Positions 52,902 to 63,942 of a stretch of DNA of 64,000 nucleotides are shown piece by piece. A program made the position numbers and the translations under genes. The notes under the pieces were generated by a model. The model saw only the letters and a list, made by a program, of their open reading frames with translations, did no database searches and had not been told where the DNA came from. Origin of the DNA: Cercospora beticola (Eukaryota; Ascomycota; Dothideomycetes; Mycosphaerellales; Mycosphaerellaceae); the NCBI RefSeq assembly GCF_033473495.1, contig NC_088935.1, forward strand, positions 1,116,001-1,180,000, in the 5' to 3' direction. The stretch's first letter is position 1. Each line of letters begins with the position of its first letter.

Positions 52902-53966
52902 CTACGACTGCTCTGTCTTGCTGCTCGGAAGTGAGAAGTTTACGCGCAATTCTCTGCCATAGACGACCTTTGAGCTCAGGTATGCCTTGGCCTTCTCTGC
53001 ACTGGCAACGTCGATGAAATCTGCGTGGGCAAAGCCGCGAGGCTGTCCACTGCGGCGGTCGATCGCTACGCGCACGTCGAGAACGTTCTTGATCTCTCGA
53101 AACAAATCTGTTTAAACCGGTTAGAGTCGTGCATCACAGTGCGCTCGGGCGTACAACGTACCATTCAAATCACGGTCACTCATCTGGTAGGACATGTTTC
53201 CAATGAAAAGCGTCTTGCTAGGAGGGTTCTCCCTATGTTCTTGTCGAACGGTGCTCCTATCGCCCCTGTCGTTCCTGTTGTTCCTGTCGTTCCTTGGTTC
53301 CCTCGGGTTCCTGGACTCTCGACGGACGTGATGCTGCACTGCCATCCGGCGACCCTGGAAAGTCTTTTGATCGAGCTCACGAATGGCCTTATCGGCCTCC
53401 TCGCTCGTGGAGAACTCGATGTAACCAAAGCCCTTGCTCCTGCCAGTTTGGTCTGTGACAACGCGGCTGTTGACCACTTGCCCATATTGAGCAAACTCAC
53501 GCTCGAGATCTTGTGCTCGAACTTCGAAGAAGAGATTGCCAACGTAGAGAATCTTTCCAGATTGGCCTGGTTTTACACTGCGATCGCCCGGAAACTGATC
53601 TCCTGTTGCTCGTCCTACGCTGGCGACGGTGCTCGTGACGGTCTCAGCAGCGCTTGAGATGGCGTCTTTTGCGGCTGCTGTCGCATTCTTGACTTCTTGC
53701 GATACCTCTTGCACTCCATCCTCTGCAGGCGCCAACTTCCTTGTGTCTTCATCTGTCTCCTTGATCTCACTCTGCTCTGCCGCGCTTACATCGGCCTTCT
53801 TTTCTTCCTCATCAGCGAGCCATCGCTGCGACTGATGGAATGATCGGATGAGAGAAGGCTTGCTCGCTTCGATGCGTGTTGACAATGGTGTGCATCGGAC
53901 ACTGGAAAGCTGTCGGGTTGGCTGGCATTGTAGAGCACGCGCGGCAACGCGGCGGAGGGCAAACAT
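52902..53966 (-). CDS. Mitochondrial-type protein with two RRM domains
   Basis: Exons 53966-53162 and 53107-52902 encode 336 residues, with a 54-base intron (GTACGT to AAACAG) that interrupts the second RRM. The N-terminal 50 residues are rich in Arg, Ser and Gln without acids and end in a RSFHQSQRW box like a mitochondrial processing site. An acidic/Ala linker follows. RRM1 (about 137-212) shows RNP2 ILYVGNLFF and RNP1 SKGFGYIEF. An Arg/Asn/Asp-rich linker of about 40 residues follows, then RRM2 (about 250-325) with TLFIGNMSY and PRGFAHADF. It probably binds mitochondrial RNA and acts in processing or stability, comparable to fungal mitochondrial RRM proteins. The location is inferred from the presequence; the RNA target is unknown. 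Confidence 0.85.
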
Positions 53967-54633
53967 CGTAAATCGTTATCTGTACTATTGGGTCCGGCGA
54001 CGGAAATGGCTCAAGGTCAGAATGGTTGCAGCGACAGACTCGGAGTGATGGGAATGCAGAAAAGATGGATGCTCGCCAACGTCGTGCGCACGGAGCCAAA
54101 AGTTATCGGTAGAGGCAAATCTTGCCGCGGAGGTGGGATCGCCCCTGGTACAGCGAGGGCTCATCATCGATAGTAGAATGCGCAGAATTGTTTTCACCTC
54201 TTCTCAATATCAACACTCCGGACAGTGTCGCTAGACATAAACCACGTACGAACAAACAATGCGCAAAGTGTGGTGATTGATATTGCCATGCGCTGTCGCG
54301 CTTTCTATACTACAGTTTCCCGGCCTTGCCTCGCTTTTGGTACTGCTCGTAGTAAGGACTCCTCTTTCACACCAACCCCTCTGCGTTGGATGTCATTCTT
54401 GAACGGCCCTCTAAAAGGAGAAGAGCAGTCGCCCACAATGAGATCGCGCCTACCCTGTCGAATACAACCCGACTCTGCATCAAAACGAAAACGCCCCCAA
54501 CACCCTGCTTGCTCAAGATCTGCGTAACGTAGTCGTAATACAAAACAATAACATAAGAGATATACAACACAGCGATGGTACTCTGCAAATTTGTTGCGGT
54601 GTGGCAGAAGCCGCGAGACCTGTTTGCGCTCAT
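53967..54633. other. Spacer between RIM15 and the two-RRM gene
   Basis: This is 667 bases: the 3' UTR of the long kinase gene and the promoter of the RRM gene. No gene is supported. Confidence 0.5.
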
Positions 54634-57600
54634 TCATGCGGCTTCCGGTCCTGTGGCGCCTGGCGCCGGTTCTTCTGGTTCGATCGAAGGTGTAGGTTTT
54701 GGCGTGGCATCTGCCTCCGGCATACAAATTTCTTCGACGTGATTCCCAGGGTTGGGAGAGAAGATCAAAGGTGGCGTGATGTGACCTTGCTCCACATCTG
54801 CTGTCGACTCCTCCAAAATGGTCGTATCATGCGCTGGCTGAGAGGACTGCGCAGCTAACAGGTCCTCGCTGGAAACCACAGAGCCCTGGCTGTTGGTGCG
54901 CATCATTTCAGTACCCAGTTTGGACGTCCGCTTGACGTTGCGCTTTGGAGAACGCTGGCGGATCTTGACATTTCCCAGTTCTTCATCCTCGTCGTCCCCA
55001 GCGTCGCTCTCTCCAGCAGCAGATTCCTGACGAAGCTTCTCCATAGACTTTTTCTTGGCAGCTATCGCCTCGTTCGACGGCACTTTCCTGGGTGTAGCCA
55101 TCTCTGTTGTCTCCAGGGCCGCGGGGGCTGAGATCTGGTGCTCCAAACTTGTGGAGAGGTTGGTGTGCCGTTTGCCCTTTTCGTCGTGGCTCAGACTATG
55201 AGAGATTCCAAGCCCACCGAAATTGCGCTCCAGCTCACTCTGCTCCATCTCGTTCGTCGGCTGGCGAGATATGATGAGCGGAATGCTGGGAATAGGATCT
55301 TCAATCTCCCCGAGAGAGCTAGAGCCAATTGAATTCTCTCGCGTGCCGCTGAAGACGCTGTTGAATCCCGTAAATCCCGAAGATGTGGTGGTGGTTGGGC
55401 TATGCTCGGTGCCCACGGTATCGTGTCGCTTCAGAGTCGACGGGATTGCTTGTGGCGCAACTGGCTTCCAACCTTCGGGAGGAGACCTCCAGTGACAAAG
55501 CCGCCCCATGACCTCTTCTAGTTTCTCTTTCGTTGGGGGCTTCTCGACCAGCGCGTCAAAAGAATGGGGTGCGTGTAGCTCCTTGAGGTAGCCTGTGACG
55601 GCAACAATGGGCGTGTGTGAATTGGCATTCTTGGTGTCACGGATCATGCGGGCGACATCCGCCCCATTGACCTGCGGAAGTTTGTATTCCATCATGATGA
55701 TGTCGAACTTGACTTCGCTCATGGCATACCGCATAGCTTCAGAGCCGTTTGTCACTGCGATGGTGCGACAACGTAGTTTCTCTAACAGGCGTTCCATGAC
55801 CAACCTCGAGACTGGGTGGTCCTCGCACACAAGCACATCAAGGGTCCGGAATGAGGGTCCGTCTGTCAGGCTAATCTGCGAGAGGCGACGAGAACTTTGC
55901 CTCCGGCGCTGGACACGTAACAAAGCCTTCTGTCGAGTCTCCTCATTGTCCGATGACGATGGCGATACGTCGAACACGCCACTTCTTCGTTTGTGGTGAT
56001 GAGCTGGCAGGACTTCGGGTAACAGCTCGCCGTCCTGGTCTTGTGAGCCTACTGTTTGCGATCTCTGCCGCGGAGAACCGATGCCAGAGTGCCGGTGTAA
56101 GGACGTAGCACGGTCGTGCTGAGTTGGCAAGTGCACAGAATTTGTTTTGCTTGGCTTAATCGGCGACGGCACAGATGGGCTAGCCTTGAATGTAACGGGC
56201 AACCTTGGAGCTTGATCAAGCAGGTGCCCTGGTTGGAGGGATCCACTGTGCGAGAGACTAGACGACCCACTGGAGGTCTTTCGTCGTTCTTGGTTGTGGC
56301 CTGCAGAGAACGATACCAGTAGCGGGGAAGAAGGCTGAGATCCTCGACTCGGCGAGGAGTTGGCTTGGCTGAAAGTAGAGGGTGAATGTGGTCGGTGAGC
56401 AGCACCTTTGTTGGCAGACAAGGTGCGTTTGAGTGGACCAGGCACGACGGGACTGGACTCCAAGGATGGTGCAGGAGACGGAGAGGCCATAGCAGATGGT
56501 GTCGCAGAATTTGCGCCATTTGCAGTCTTCGCCTGGGCCTGCATAGCATCTGCACGCAGTTTCTGAATGACATCTTTGTTTGCCTTCTCAAGGACGGGTA
56601 GGTTCTTGAACTGGAAGTTGCCAAAATCGTCGGTTACCACAGGCTCGCTGAGCCTCCGCGATCGTGCATCCCGAACGTGCGGCGGAATGTGCAGTGGCAT
56701 TAAGCCCCGCTTGACAGCATTGACTTGGCTCCTAACTCTGGACAAGGCGTCATGCGGACGGTCTGGGTAATCGGCCCCTGGAGTCTGCGAAGGAGATGTT
56801 GTTTGGTCTTCAAATTCTGCCGCAAAATTCTGCATGGTAGCTCCCCTCGAATCGAAGTATTCGGTGTCTTCCGGATTCTCACTCATGGGAATAAAGGAAG
56901 CCTCATCCTCGCGTAGGGTATCCCAGTGGATATCAGCAAACCAGGGGTGCGCCTTGATCTCGTCGCCGCCATTGGCGTACTTTTCGTCTTTGTTTGAACC
57001 TAGACGCTCTTTGGGATCAAGACACATGAGCTTGTTGACGAGGTCCTTAGCTTCTTCGGAAACGGGATCTTCTTCATCCTCAGGTGGCCAGCTAATGTTA
57101 CGATTCAAGATGTTCTGGAAAACTTGTTCGGGAGTTTCCGCATTGAATGGAGGTCTGCCGTACAGGCACTCAAACAGAATGCAGCCCAAAGACCACCAAT
57201 CACTCATCTCGTCCTGCCCTGCACCGTTAATGGTCTCAGGTGCGAGGTAGTCAGGAGTGCCCACGAAACGGCGGTTGCTGTCCTCCGGGTCGAACAACGC
57301 CATCATCGGCGGTGGCATTTGCGTCGACGGCTGCTGTGGTGGTGTTTCTGTTCGTGGCAGACTCGAATTGCTTGCCACCGGCTGCAGTGCATATGGGTCA
57401 GGAGAATCACCGCCTTCATCACTTCCAGTCTCTTCTTCGATTGGTGTCCGGCCGTCTGCCACGGAAAATCTGCGAAACATTGTGGCAAGAGCCTCACTGT
57501 CGCCGCTATCGCTTCGATGGCCTGAAGTTCGCCGAGAAGGCTCCCTCGAGCTCTCTCGGTAGAGACTGAAGTATGATGGTTGATTGTGGTCTACCAACGC

Positions 57601-60474
57601 TGGCGTCATGGCTGGGGTTTGCACAGGCGAATGATGAGTACCCTGATAATCGTACGACGTGGAGCGAGAGGACGTGACTGATGGTGCGCGGCGGAATGGT
57701 CCTGCCTTGAGGAGGTCTGGTGGTGCATCTCCGGGCTTCGCATTGATAGCACGTTTTTGTCTTCCGATAAGACCCATGCGTGATAAACCAAAATCGGTGA
57801 GCTTCAAATGTCCCTTCGCGTCGATCAACAGATTGTCGGGCTTCAAGTCTCGGTGGACAATCTGTCTGCTGTGTAGATGTTGTACACAGAGCACGACCTC
57901 GCCAATGTACTTTTTAGTCCAGTCCCCAGGCAGGGCGCCCAAAACCTTGATCAAAGATGCGCAGTCACCGCCGTTGAGGTACTCCATAACTAGGTAGAGG
58001 TAATCCTTGCTCGAGAACGTCCAGTAGAGCTTAGCCACGAAATCGCTCTCACCTTGCCACATCATGATCGCGCGTTCAGCCTTGACGTTGGTGACCTGAT
58101 TCTTGGCCACCATGTCTGCCTTTTTGAGTACCTTGATTGCATAATAATCTCCAGTCGATTTCTTCTTCGAGAGGTACACGCTGCCGAATGCGCCCTTGCT
58201 GATTGGCTTGATGATCTCAAAGTCCTTGATGGAGGTTTGCACAGCACGAGGCTGAGGGTTTGATACCACAGCGCTTAACCGAGGAGATGCAGGACGACCG
58301 AATGCCTCTGATAGCGCGGCAGATGACTGCCGCCTATGGTGATGATGCTGTGCTCTGATTATCGGTGAATTAAATTCACTTTGGGTTAGGATGGGCGAAG
58401 TGATTGGGGACGGTAGGCTATCAGCACTGCTGGGAATGCGAGGCTTCGCCATGCGCAAGGGCGACGATGGTGCTGGCGGCTGTCTAGCAGGAGACTGATG
58501 GCGGCCGATGTTTTGTAGACTTGGTAGCACCAGACTCTTCCGTTTCGGATCGCGTGAACGTGAACTTGCCGCCCGACCGAGTGTAAGCTCCGCGCTCGGC
58601 GAATGAGCACGTCGATGGCTGCCGCTGGCTATTGAGGAGCGCATGCTGCTGTCGCTCTCAGCACCAGTGTCACTCTCAAGCGCTATGGAACCGCGCTTGT
58701 GTAGAAAATTGGGTTCCGTAGGACCAGCGTAGGATGATCTAGGCGTTGTTGCACCGCCGTGGGGACTGCTAGCTCTAGAAGAGCTGACGGAAGCCTGTCG
58801 CTGTCGCAGAGCTTGGTCCGAAGAATTTCGTAGAGCCATCGCCATCGCGGATGGACTGGCAGTAGACCGGTAAGAGCTCATGGTGAACATCTCATCCGCA
58901 GTAGACTGCTCAAGAGAACCGCTAAGCATTTCGTATGATGATTCCATGCCCTTTTCATGCTCGGACTCATCGAAGTTCTCCCCTTCACCACTTCCGCTAG
59001 AGTCACTGAGCTCACCAGCGGCAATGCGTGCAGCCTTCTGCAGAGCCGCTTCGATGCATTCTTGTACCAAAATATCATACTCTACCCGGATGCGTTCCGA
59101 ATATTCCAAAACGCGTCGATGGCGAAAAACGGCTTCTACTTTGGCTCTGGCAAGCTGGTGGGTATCGTCACAAAGTAGGGCCAACCCTTGCTCGTTCTCA
59201 GAAAGACCAGCACTTGGCGATGGAGTCTGGATCACTTGTTGTATTCGGCTTTCTGACTGGGGAGACTGAGTGCGTAGCTCGCCTGTTGCATAGCCTCTGG
59301 TGTCCTTGATCGCTGGCGTACTGATCTCCATGGCAGTATCACAGATGTCCAGTACGAGTTCGACGATCCGCGCCAGCGGTCGTCGAACAGCAAATGAACG
59401 CGCGCGGTGGTGGCTTAGTCCACTAGCAGAAGGCTCGCGGGAGCGCCCAGGATGTGAAGGGGATGCACGGCCTGAGGACGGTCCTGAAGAAGGCGACGAG
59501 CCCAACCCAATGGGCAGTCCTTTGTATTCAGCTTTGGGCCCTCCAGGTGAAGTGATCGGCTCAGCCATTGTGGGCTGTGCTAGACGGCTTTGTGCTTCCA
59601 TCGCATCTAATACCTTTACAATGGCCGAGCGCTGTTCGTTGAGCGATTCCTGCGCCATTTGAACTTCCATCTCGGCTCGATGCTCCTGAGAACATAGCTC
59701 GGTGTGCTTCTCGAACCACCATGGTGTGATTTGTCGTTCACATATGCGGCAAAGAACGGGAAGTGGTGGAGGGTGATTCGCAGGATCGTGGACTCCCACA
59801 TCAGCGAGCAGCGTCAGGTAATTCGCAAGCATCTCGGCCCCTACTCCCAAAGAGTCCACGAGGATCTGTGGGAGATCTATAGTGACTTCTCGAGATACTG
59901 CAGGCTTGACCATCCACATGGTGTGACTCTCCGCACCCGAGGTCCTATCATACACCATGATGCCCTGTGCCTCGAGCTCCATGGTATCGACCTTCTGCGT
60001 CTCGGTGGCCTCCTGTTCGGCATCCGGCATCGAATCAACACCGGCCTTGGGCTCCACAGGCGTCTTTTCGTCCCCGGAGAGCGCATCTGTGACAGGTGGT
60101 GAGGGTGGAGTGTGGACGGTGAATCGGATGAAGTGGCTCTTGGAGTCGTCCTTGCGCATCGCCTCGACACAACGTGCGAAAACCTCAGGATCTTCCACCA
60201 GAATCTCTGATATCGGCTTGCCAATCAAGCTGCTGGCAGCATTTCCCGCAACCTCTTGCCATGACGGACTGACCCAGCGCACCTTGCCTTCCAGACCCAG
60301 CTCAATTATTGCGTTCAACGACTGCTCAGCAGCCTTCTTGAGGTCCTCTCGCTCTTCCCGGATGTCCATGCTAATCGTCCTCAGCATCGACCCCTTGTCG
60401 GCCGTTGTGTGTGCGGCCTCCTCTCGCAACGCCGCCACCGCCGGAGGAGCGAGCCGCTGCTCATCCTCCGCCAT
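54634..60474 (-). CDS. RIM15: Rim15-type kinase with PAS, zinc finger and receiver domains
   Basis: A single exon of 5.8 kb encodes 1,946 residues from the first ATG of the frame (60474). Domain order is PAS (about 48-120), zinc site C242-C245-H257-C261, kinase domain (about 800-1140) and a C-terminal receiver domain (about 1555-1675), which is the Rim15 layout. In the kinase, the loop is SKGAFGSV (first Gly replaced by Ser, normal for the Rim15/Greatwall group), HRD is 874-876 and DFG 894-896. APE ends at 1080, so about 160 extra residues separate DFG and APE. The receiver's phospho-acceptor position is Glu (E1596, MMEYKLPQ). Rim15 integrates TORC1 and PKA signals and, through Igo1/2-type proteins, controls entry into quiescence and stress survival. 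Family is very clear. Confidence 0.94.
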   Translation of the reverse strand: MAEDEQRLAPPAVAALREEAAHTTADKGSMLRTISMDIREEREDLKKAAEQSLNAIIELGLEGKVRWVSPSWQEVAGNAASSLIGKPISEILVEDPEVFARCVEAMRKDDSKSHFIRFTVHTPPSPPVTDALSGDEKTPVEPKAGVDSMPDAEQEATETQKVDTMELEAQGIMVYDRTSGAESHTMWMVKPAVSREVTIDLPQILVDSLGVGAEMLANYLTLLADVGVHDPANHPPPLPVLCRICERQITPWWFEKHTELCSQEHRAEMEVQMAQESLNEQRSAIVKVLDAMEAQSRLAQPTMAEPITSPGGPKAEYKGLPIGLGSSPSSGPSSGRASPSHPGRSREPSASGLSHHRARSFAVRRPLARIVELVLDICDTAMEISTPAIKDTRGYATGELRTQSPQSESRIQQVIQTPSPSAGLSENEQGLALLCDDTHQLARAKVEAVFRHRRVLEYSERIRVEYDILVQECIEAALQKAARIAAGELSDSSGSGEGENFDESEHEKGMESSYEMLSGSLEQSTADEMFTMSSYRSTASPSAMAMALRNSSDQALRQRQASVSSSRASSPHGGATTPRSSYAGPTEPNFLHKRGSIALESDTGAESDSSMRSSIASGSHRRAHSPSAELTLGRAASSRSRDPKRKSLVLPSLQNIGRHQSPARQPPAPSSPLRMAKPRIPSSADSLPSPITSPILTQSEFNSPIIRAQHHHHRRQSSAALSEAFGRPASPRLSAVVSNPQPRAVQTSIKDFEIIKPISKGAFGSVYLSKKKSTGDYYAIKVLKKADMVAKNQVTNVKAERAIMMWQGESDFVAKLYWTFSSKDYLYLVMEYLNGGDCASLIKVLGALPGDWTKKYIGEVVLCVQHLHSRQIVHRDLKPDNLLIDAKGHLKLTDFGLSRMGLIGRQKRAINAKPGDAPPDLLKAGPFRRAPSVTSSRSTSYDYQGTHHSPVQTPAMTPALVDHNQPSYFSLYRESSREPSRRTSGHRSDSGDSEALATMFRRFSVADGRTPIEEETGSDEGGDSPDPYALQPVASNSSLPRTETPPQQPSTQMPPPMMALFDPEDSNRRFVGTPDYLAPETINGAGQDEMSDWWSLGCILFECLYGRPPFNAETPEQVFQNILNRNISWPPEDEEDPVSEEAKDLVNKLMCLDPKERLGSNKDEKYANGGDEIKAHPWFADIHWDTLREDEASFIPMSENPEDTEYFDSRGATMQNFAAEFEDQTTSPSQTPGADYPDRPHDALSRVRSQVNAVKRGLMPLHIPPHVRDARSRRLSEPVVTDDFGNFQFKNLPVLEKANKDVIQKLRADAMQAQAKTANGANSATPSAMASPSPAPSLESSPVVPGPLKRTLSANKGAAHRPHSPSTFSQANSSPSRGSQPSSPLLVSFSAGHNQERRKTSSGSSSLSHSGSLQPGHLLDQAPRLPVTFKASPSVPSPIKPSKTNSVHLPTQHDRATSLHRHSGIGSPRQRSQTVGSQDQDGELLPEVLPAHHHKRRSGVFDVSPSSSDNEETRQKALLRVQRRRQSSRRLSQISLTDGPSFRTLDVLVCEDHPVSRLVMERLLEKLRCRTIAVTNGSEAMRYAMSEVKFDIIMMEYKLPQVNGADVARMIRDTKNANSHTPIVAVTGYLKELHAPHSFDALVEKPPTKEKLEEVMGRLCHWRSPPEGWKPVAPQAIPSTLKRHDTVGTEHSPTTTTSSGFTGFNSVFSGTRENSIGSSSLGEIEDPIPSIPLIISRQPTNEMEQSELERNFGGLGISHSLSHDEKGKRHTNLSTSLEHQISAPAALETTEMATPRKVPSNEAIAAKKKSMEKLRQESAAGESDAGDDEDEELGNVKIRQRSPKRNVKRTSKLGTEMMRTNSQGSVVSSEDLLAAQSSQPAHDTTILEESTADVEQGHITPPLIFSPNPGNHVEEICMPEADATPKPTPSIEPEEPAPGATGPEAA

Positions 60475-62462
60475 TGCACCTCTGCGGTTCGTACGTGGTC
60501 CCGACTGAGTTGCACACGGGCACGCAGAGATGGCGCCTATGCCCGCAGTGTCCGCTTGCCCATGGCGTCGACCAGAGACCGTGTTGTCGTGTCCCAGGCA
60601 CCGCCGATCGGCAGAACAATGAACGTGTGGATGGGTGTGTAGTCGGCGAGGCGAAGCGAACAACGAATGACGACGCGACGATGGCGCCGGCGTGTCGGCA
60701 GCAACGAACAGTAGACGAAGTGGGCACGACGCTCGTTATCAAGACAGAGAAGGGCACACTCCCGCAAGGAGCACCAGGTGTGTTGCTGCTCTCACGCTCG
60801 CGCTGCCGCATACATTGGCGCAACGTTATTCGCAGCACATGCGGGGTCTATTTGTTCCAAAAGAAATGTACCGACGGAATCAACGTGGAATTCGACAACC
60901 GAAGCAGACTAGCCCACCTCCCTTCCTCGCCGTAAGGGAGAGTAATATAATGCTCTTGAGTTCAGAGTGACCAGGACCCTGGTTTTCGTGGCAGCTGCCT
61001 CGTTCCACCGCCATGTACCACGACCTTTGCCTGTGAGGCGCACCACTACTTCTTCACGAATGCTCATCCTGCGCCGTCGCCTGCACCAGAGTCGCCTGCA
61101 CATCCACCCACTTGCCGGCTAATGACCCGGACCAAGCTCTGAAAGCTGTCCAGGCTCACGGCTACACCATGCAACGTTTTGCATACCATAGACGACAACA
61201 GACAGGCCAGCCGTGCTACCATGCTCATTTGGAAGCACGTCTTGCTCAACGATACTTAGCTGCCCCGATGTTGCAGGGCTCTAGCAGACCTGGCCACGAC
61301 GACTTGAACGATTGGCACGGAGCTTGAAGGACGAGTCTGACTGCGTACCATTATTCAAGGTCTCACTGCACGACGCACACCCAGAGCGGCCGTCCAGGGA
61401 TCCGGAGCTCGTTCCATTGATAGCTCCTCTTAGCGAGGTGTGACCGTAGCCAAGTACCACGAATGCAATACCATCGAGCAAGCGATCACGCGCTCCAGCA
61501 AGGCCTGCGAGACGGCTACCTCAAATGGAAGTATTCTAGAAGGCAAGCTGATGGAGTAATCCTTCGTAGACGCTCATCATTTGTGGGCGGCTCGTTTGTT
61601 TTTGATGGTGTGCAGAAGCTCTCAAGATCGCATTGCCCTGGTCTGATAGTCGAAGTATTACTGAGGTACGGCGAAGCACCGGGTCGCGGAGTTGCGGAAG
61701 TGGGCTCAGTTGCGTGTGCTTCACAGTCGTGGCAGTGACAGAAGCCAGGTGTTTCATGCCCCGCTGAATGTAGAAGCAGTTTCCAGACCGCTGATCATCC
61801 GTCAAGAGGATTCGTTAGCAATGGCGGAGGAATGCATTTCATGCTTGTTGGCTACTTGCAGCGAGTGTTCCGTGCTGTGCTGACTTCGTTGTCTTTCCGC
61901 GCCTTGCATCTGCTTTGCAATCACTCGGCGTGAGTGAATTGAACGTCTGTCAACGCCTGTCGTCACGAGATACTGTCTGAGGTCGCCGGCTCAAACCTTC
62001 ATCCCGTCTCCCCTGCGACGCGTTGATGCATAGAGCACTACAGCCATGAGAGCTTGACTACATTGCTTTCAATGTCTGCATCCCAGAGCGTCTCGCACTC
62101 GCGACCACGCAAGCCTGGATATGTCATTGCACTGGTTGGTGCCTTCGCCCACCACAGCGCCATATGAGTGCCGGAATGACGGGAAGGCGTCGCCACGTGG
62201 GCTGCTGGTGTTCGCTGGAGCGAGCATTCTGATTCGAATCGCGCAAAGCACGATCTTTTCTTTCTTAGTGCGGCATTCACATGTATGAAAGCCGAGAGTG
62301 AATGTGTACGTGGAAAGTCAGCGCCATCAAATCACAGTGAGCCAATTTTCGATTCAACCACAGTCAGAGATTTTCACTAGTTTTTGACTCCGTAAACCCC
62401 TCGCACCCCATCTGCCAACTACCAGCATCTTGTTAACGCAAGAACGAACAAAGCTGCAGGTC
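60475..62462. promoter_or_regulatory. Divergent promoter region of RIM15 and MTD1
   Basis: This spacer is 1,988 bases between divergent starts. No frame is family-like. A long regulatory region before RIM15 fits a tightly controlled kinase; no specific stress-response element was verified. Confidence 0.45.
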
Positions 62463-63526
62463 ATGGCGTCAACGAACACGAGCACCTCGTGCAAAGTGGT
62501 GCTAGCGAGCGCGATCGCCAAACGTCTACTCGAAGAAGTTGCAAGCGGCATCAAGGCGCTCAAGCAGCCTCCTCGCCTGCATGGCTTCCTCGCCAATGAC
62601 GATCCGGCTGCGGAGATGTACGCGAACTGGACCAAAAAGACATGCGAAGAAAAGTAAGGCTCTGTGTGATTCATGTAACTCGATCAGACGACACTGATAC
62701 AAAGTAAGTGGTGTTGATTTCACGCTGCGCAAAGTTGATCGAGAAGCACTCGAGGATGAACTACGCTACGCCAACCAGGATCAGAAGGTGGACGGTATGA
62801 TCGTCTACTACCCTGTCTTCGACACGATGCGAGATCGCACTTTGCAATGGACTGTCAGCCTGTACAAGGACGTCGAAGGACTTTCGCCGCAACTCATTAG
62901 CAACATGTATCAGAACATTCGATTTCTGGATCCACCAGAGAACACTCGCAAGTCGATACTGCCATGTACGCCGCTCGCGATCGTCAAGATTCTCGAGTAC
63001 CTGCAAATCTACAACAATATCCTCGACTACGGCAAGCGCCTTCACGGAAGACGAATCACAGTCATCAACCGCAGCGAGGTTGTTGGACGACCACTTGCAG
63101 CACTGCTTGCGAACGACGGAGCTGAAGTCTACAGCGTGGACGTTACTGGCGTTCAACAGTTCAGCAGAGGCTCCGGATTGAAGAAGCAGAAGCACGAGAG
63201 TCGCGACATGCCAGGCTGGGCTCTCGAGCAATGCTTACCCATCAGCGACGTGGTTATCAGCGGTGTGCCGGGAGAAAAGTTCAAGGTACCCACGCATCTT
63301 GTGCGCGACGGTGCTGTTTGCATTAACTTCTCGAGCGAAAAGGTATGTCACCTGTTCTTGCTATCCTGGCCTGGCTAATATATCATTCTCGTAGAATTTT
63401 GACCCGGACATCAAAGAGAAAGCTTCGATCTACGTTCCTGCCATCGGAAAAGTCACGATCGTCGTGCTGATGCGTAATCTGCTGCGACTGGTACAGAATC
63501 AGCCACAGGCGAATGGTGACCATTGA
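62463..63526 (+). CDS. MTD1: NAD-dependent methylenetetrahydrofolate dehydrogenase Mtd1
   Basis: Exons 62463-62653, 62709-63342 and 63395-63526 encode 318 residues (yeast Mtd1 has 320). Introns are 55 and 52 bases. The first intron must end at AAAGTAAG (62708), since only that acceptor joins CEE to NGVDFTLRK in frame. Family blocks are DPAAEMYANWT, VDGMIVYYPVF, KSILPCTPLAIVKILEYL, INRSEVVGRPLAALLAND (NAD site) and DVVISGVPGE. The enzyme oxidises 5,10-methylene-tetrahydrofolate to 5,10-methenyl-tetrahydrofolate in the cytosol using NAD+, supplying one-carbon units for purine synthesis. It is monofunctional, unlike the NADP trifunctional Ade3-type enzyme. All catalytic blocks are intact. Confidence 0.95.
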
Positions 63527-63942
63527 ACTCCCGCTGCATGATGTGTCCTGTTCTGGGCTCCATGCCCCGGAATCTCACACTCCAAAATCCGAGCGCAGAT
63601 GGCGGCTGGTTTAGGGGCTTCTTCGACACTCGGGAGCGGCATCGCGTGATACGTAGTTGCTCTGAGGGAGAGCATACGACGAAAACACAGCAGTCGCGGA
63701 ATGACAGTCACCAGCGTCAGATAAAGGAAGACTGTATTGGTGAAGCCATCGAGTGTAGTGGGTCAAATAGAGCCCGGGTCTCGTGCAAATAACATTGGCC
63801 TCGTCCGCCTTTCGTGTCCGCACCTTTCTGATCAACGCAAGTTGAGTATTTTGCCCATGAAGTCCCAAAGCTGCAAGCCACAGGTGTGAAAATATGTCCT
63901 TCAACGCCGCGCTAAATCACCAGGGTATGCTCGTCGTGTCGC
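63527..63942. other. 3' spacer after MTD1, no gene seen
   Basis: This is 416 bases between the MTD1 stop and the stop codon of a probable minus-strand gene. Only short frames occur. Confidence 0.45.

Noticed and set aside
58821..60663. Longer Rim15 N-terminus starting at 60663
   Set aside because: The upstream open frame begins at TTG, not ATG. The first ATG in frame is 60474.
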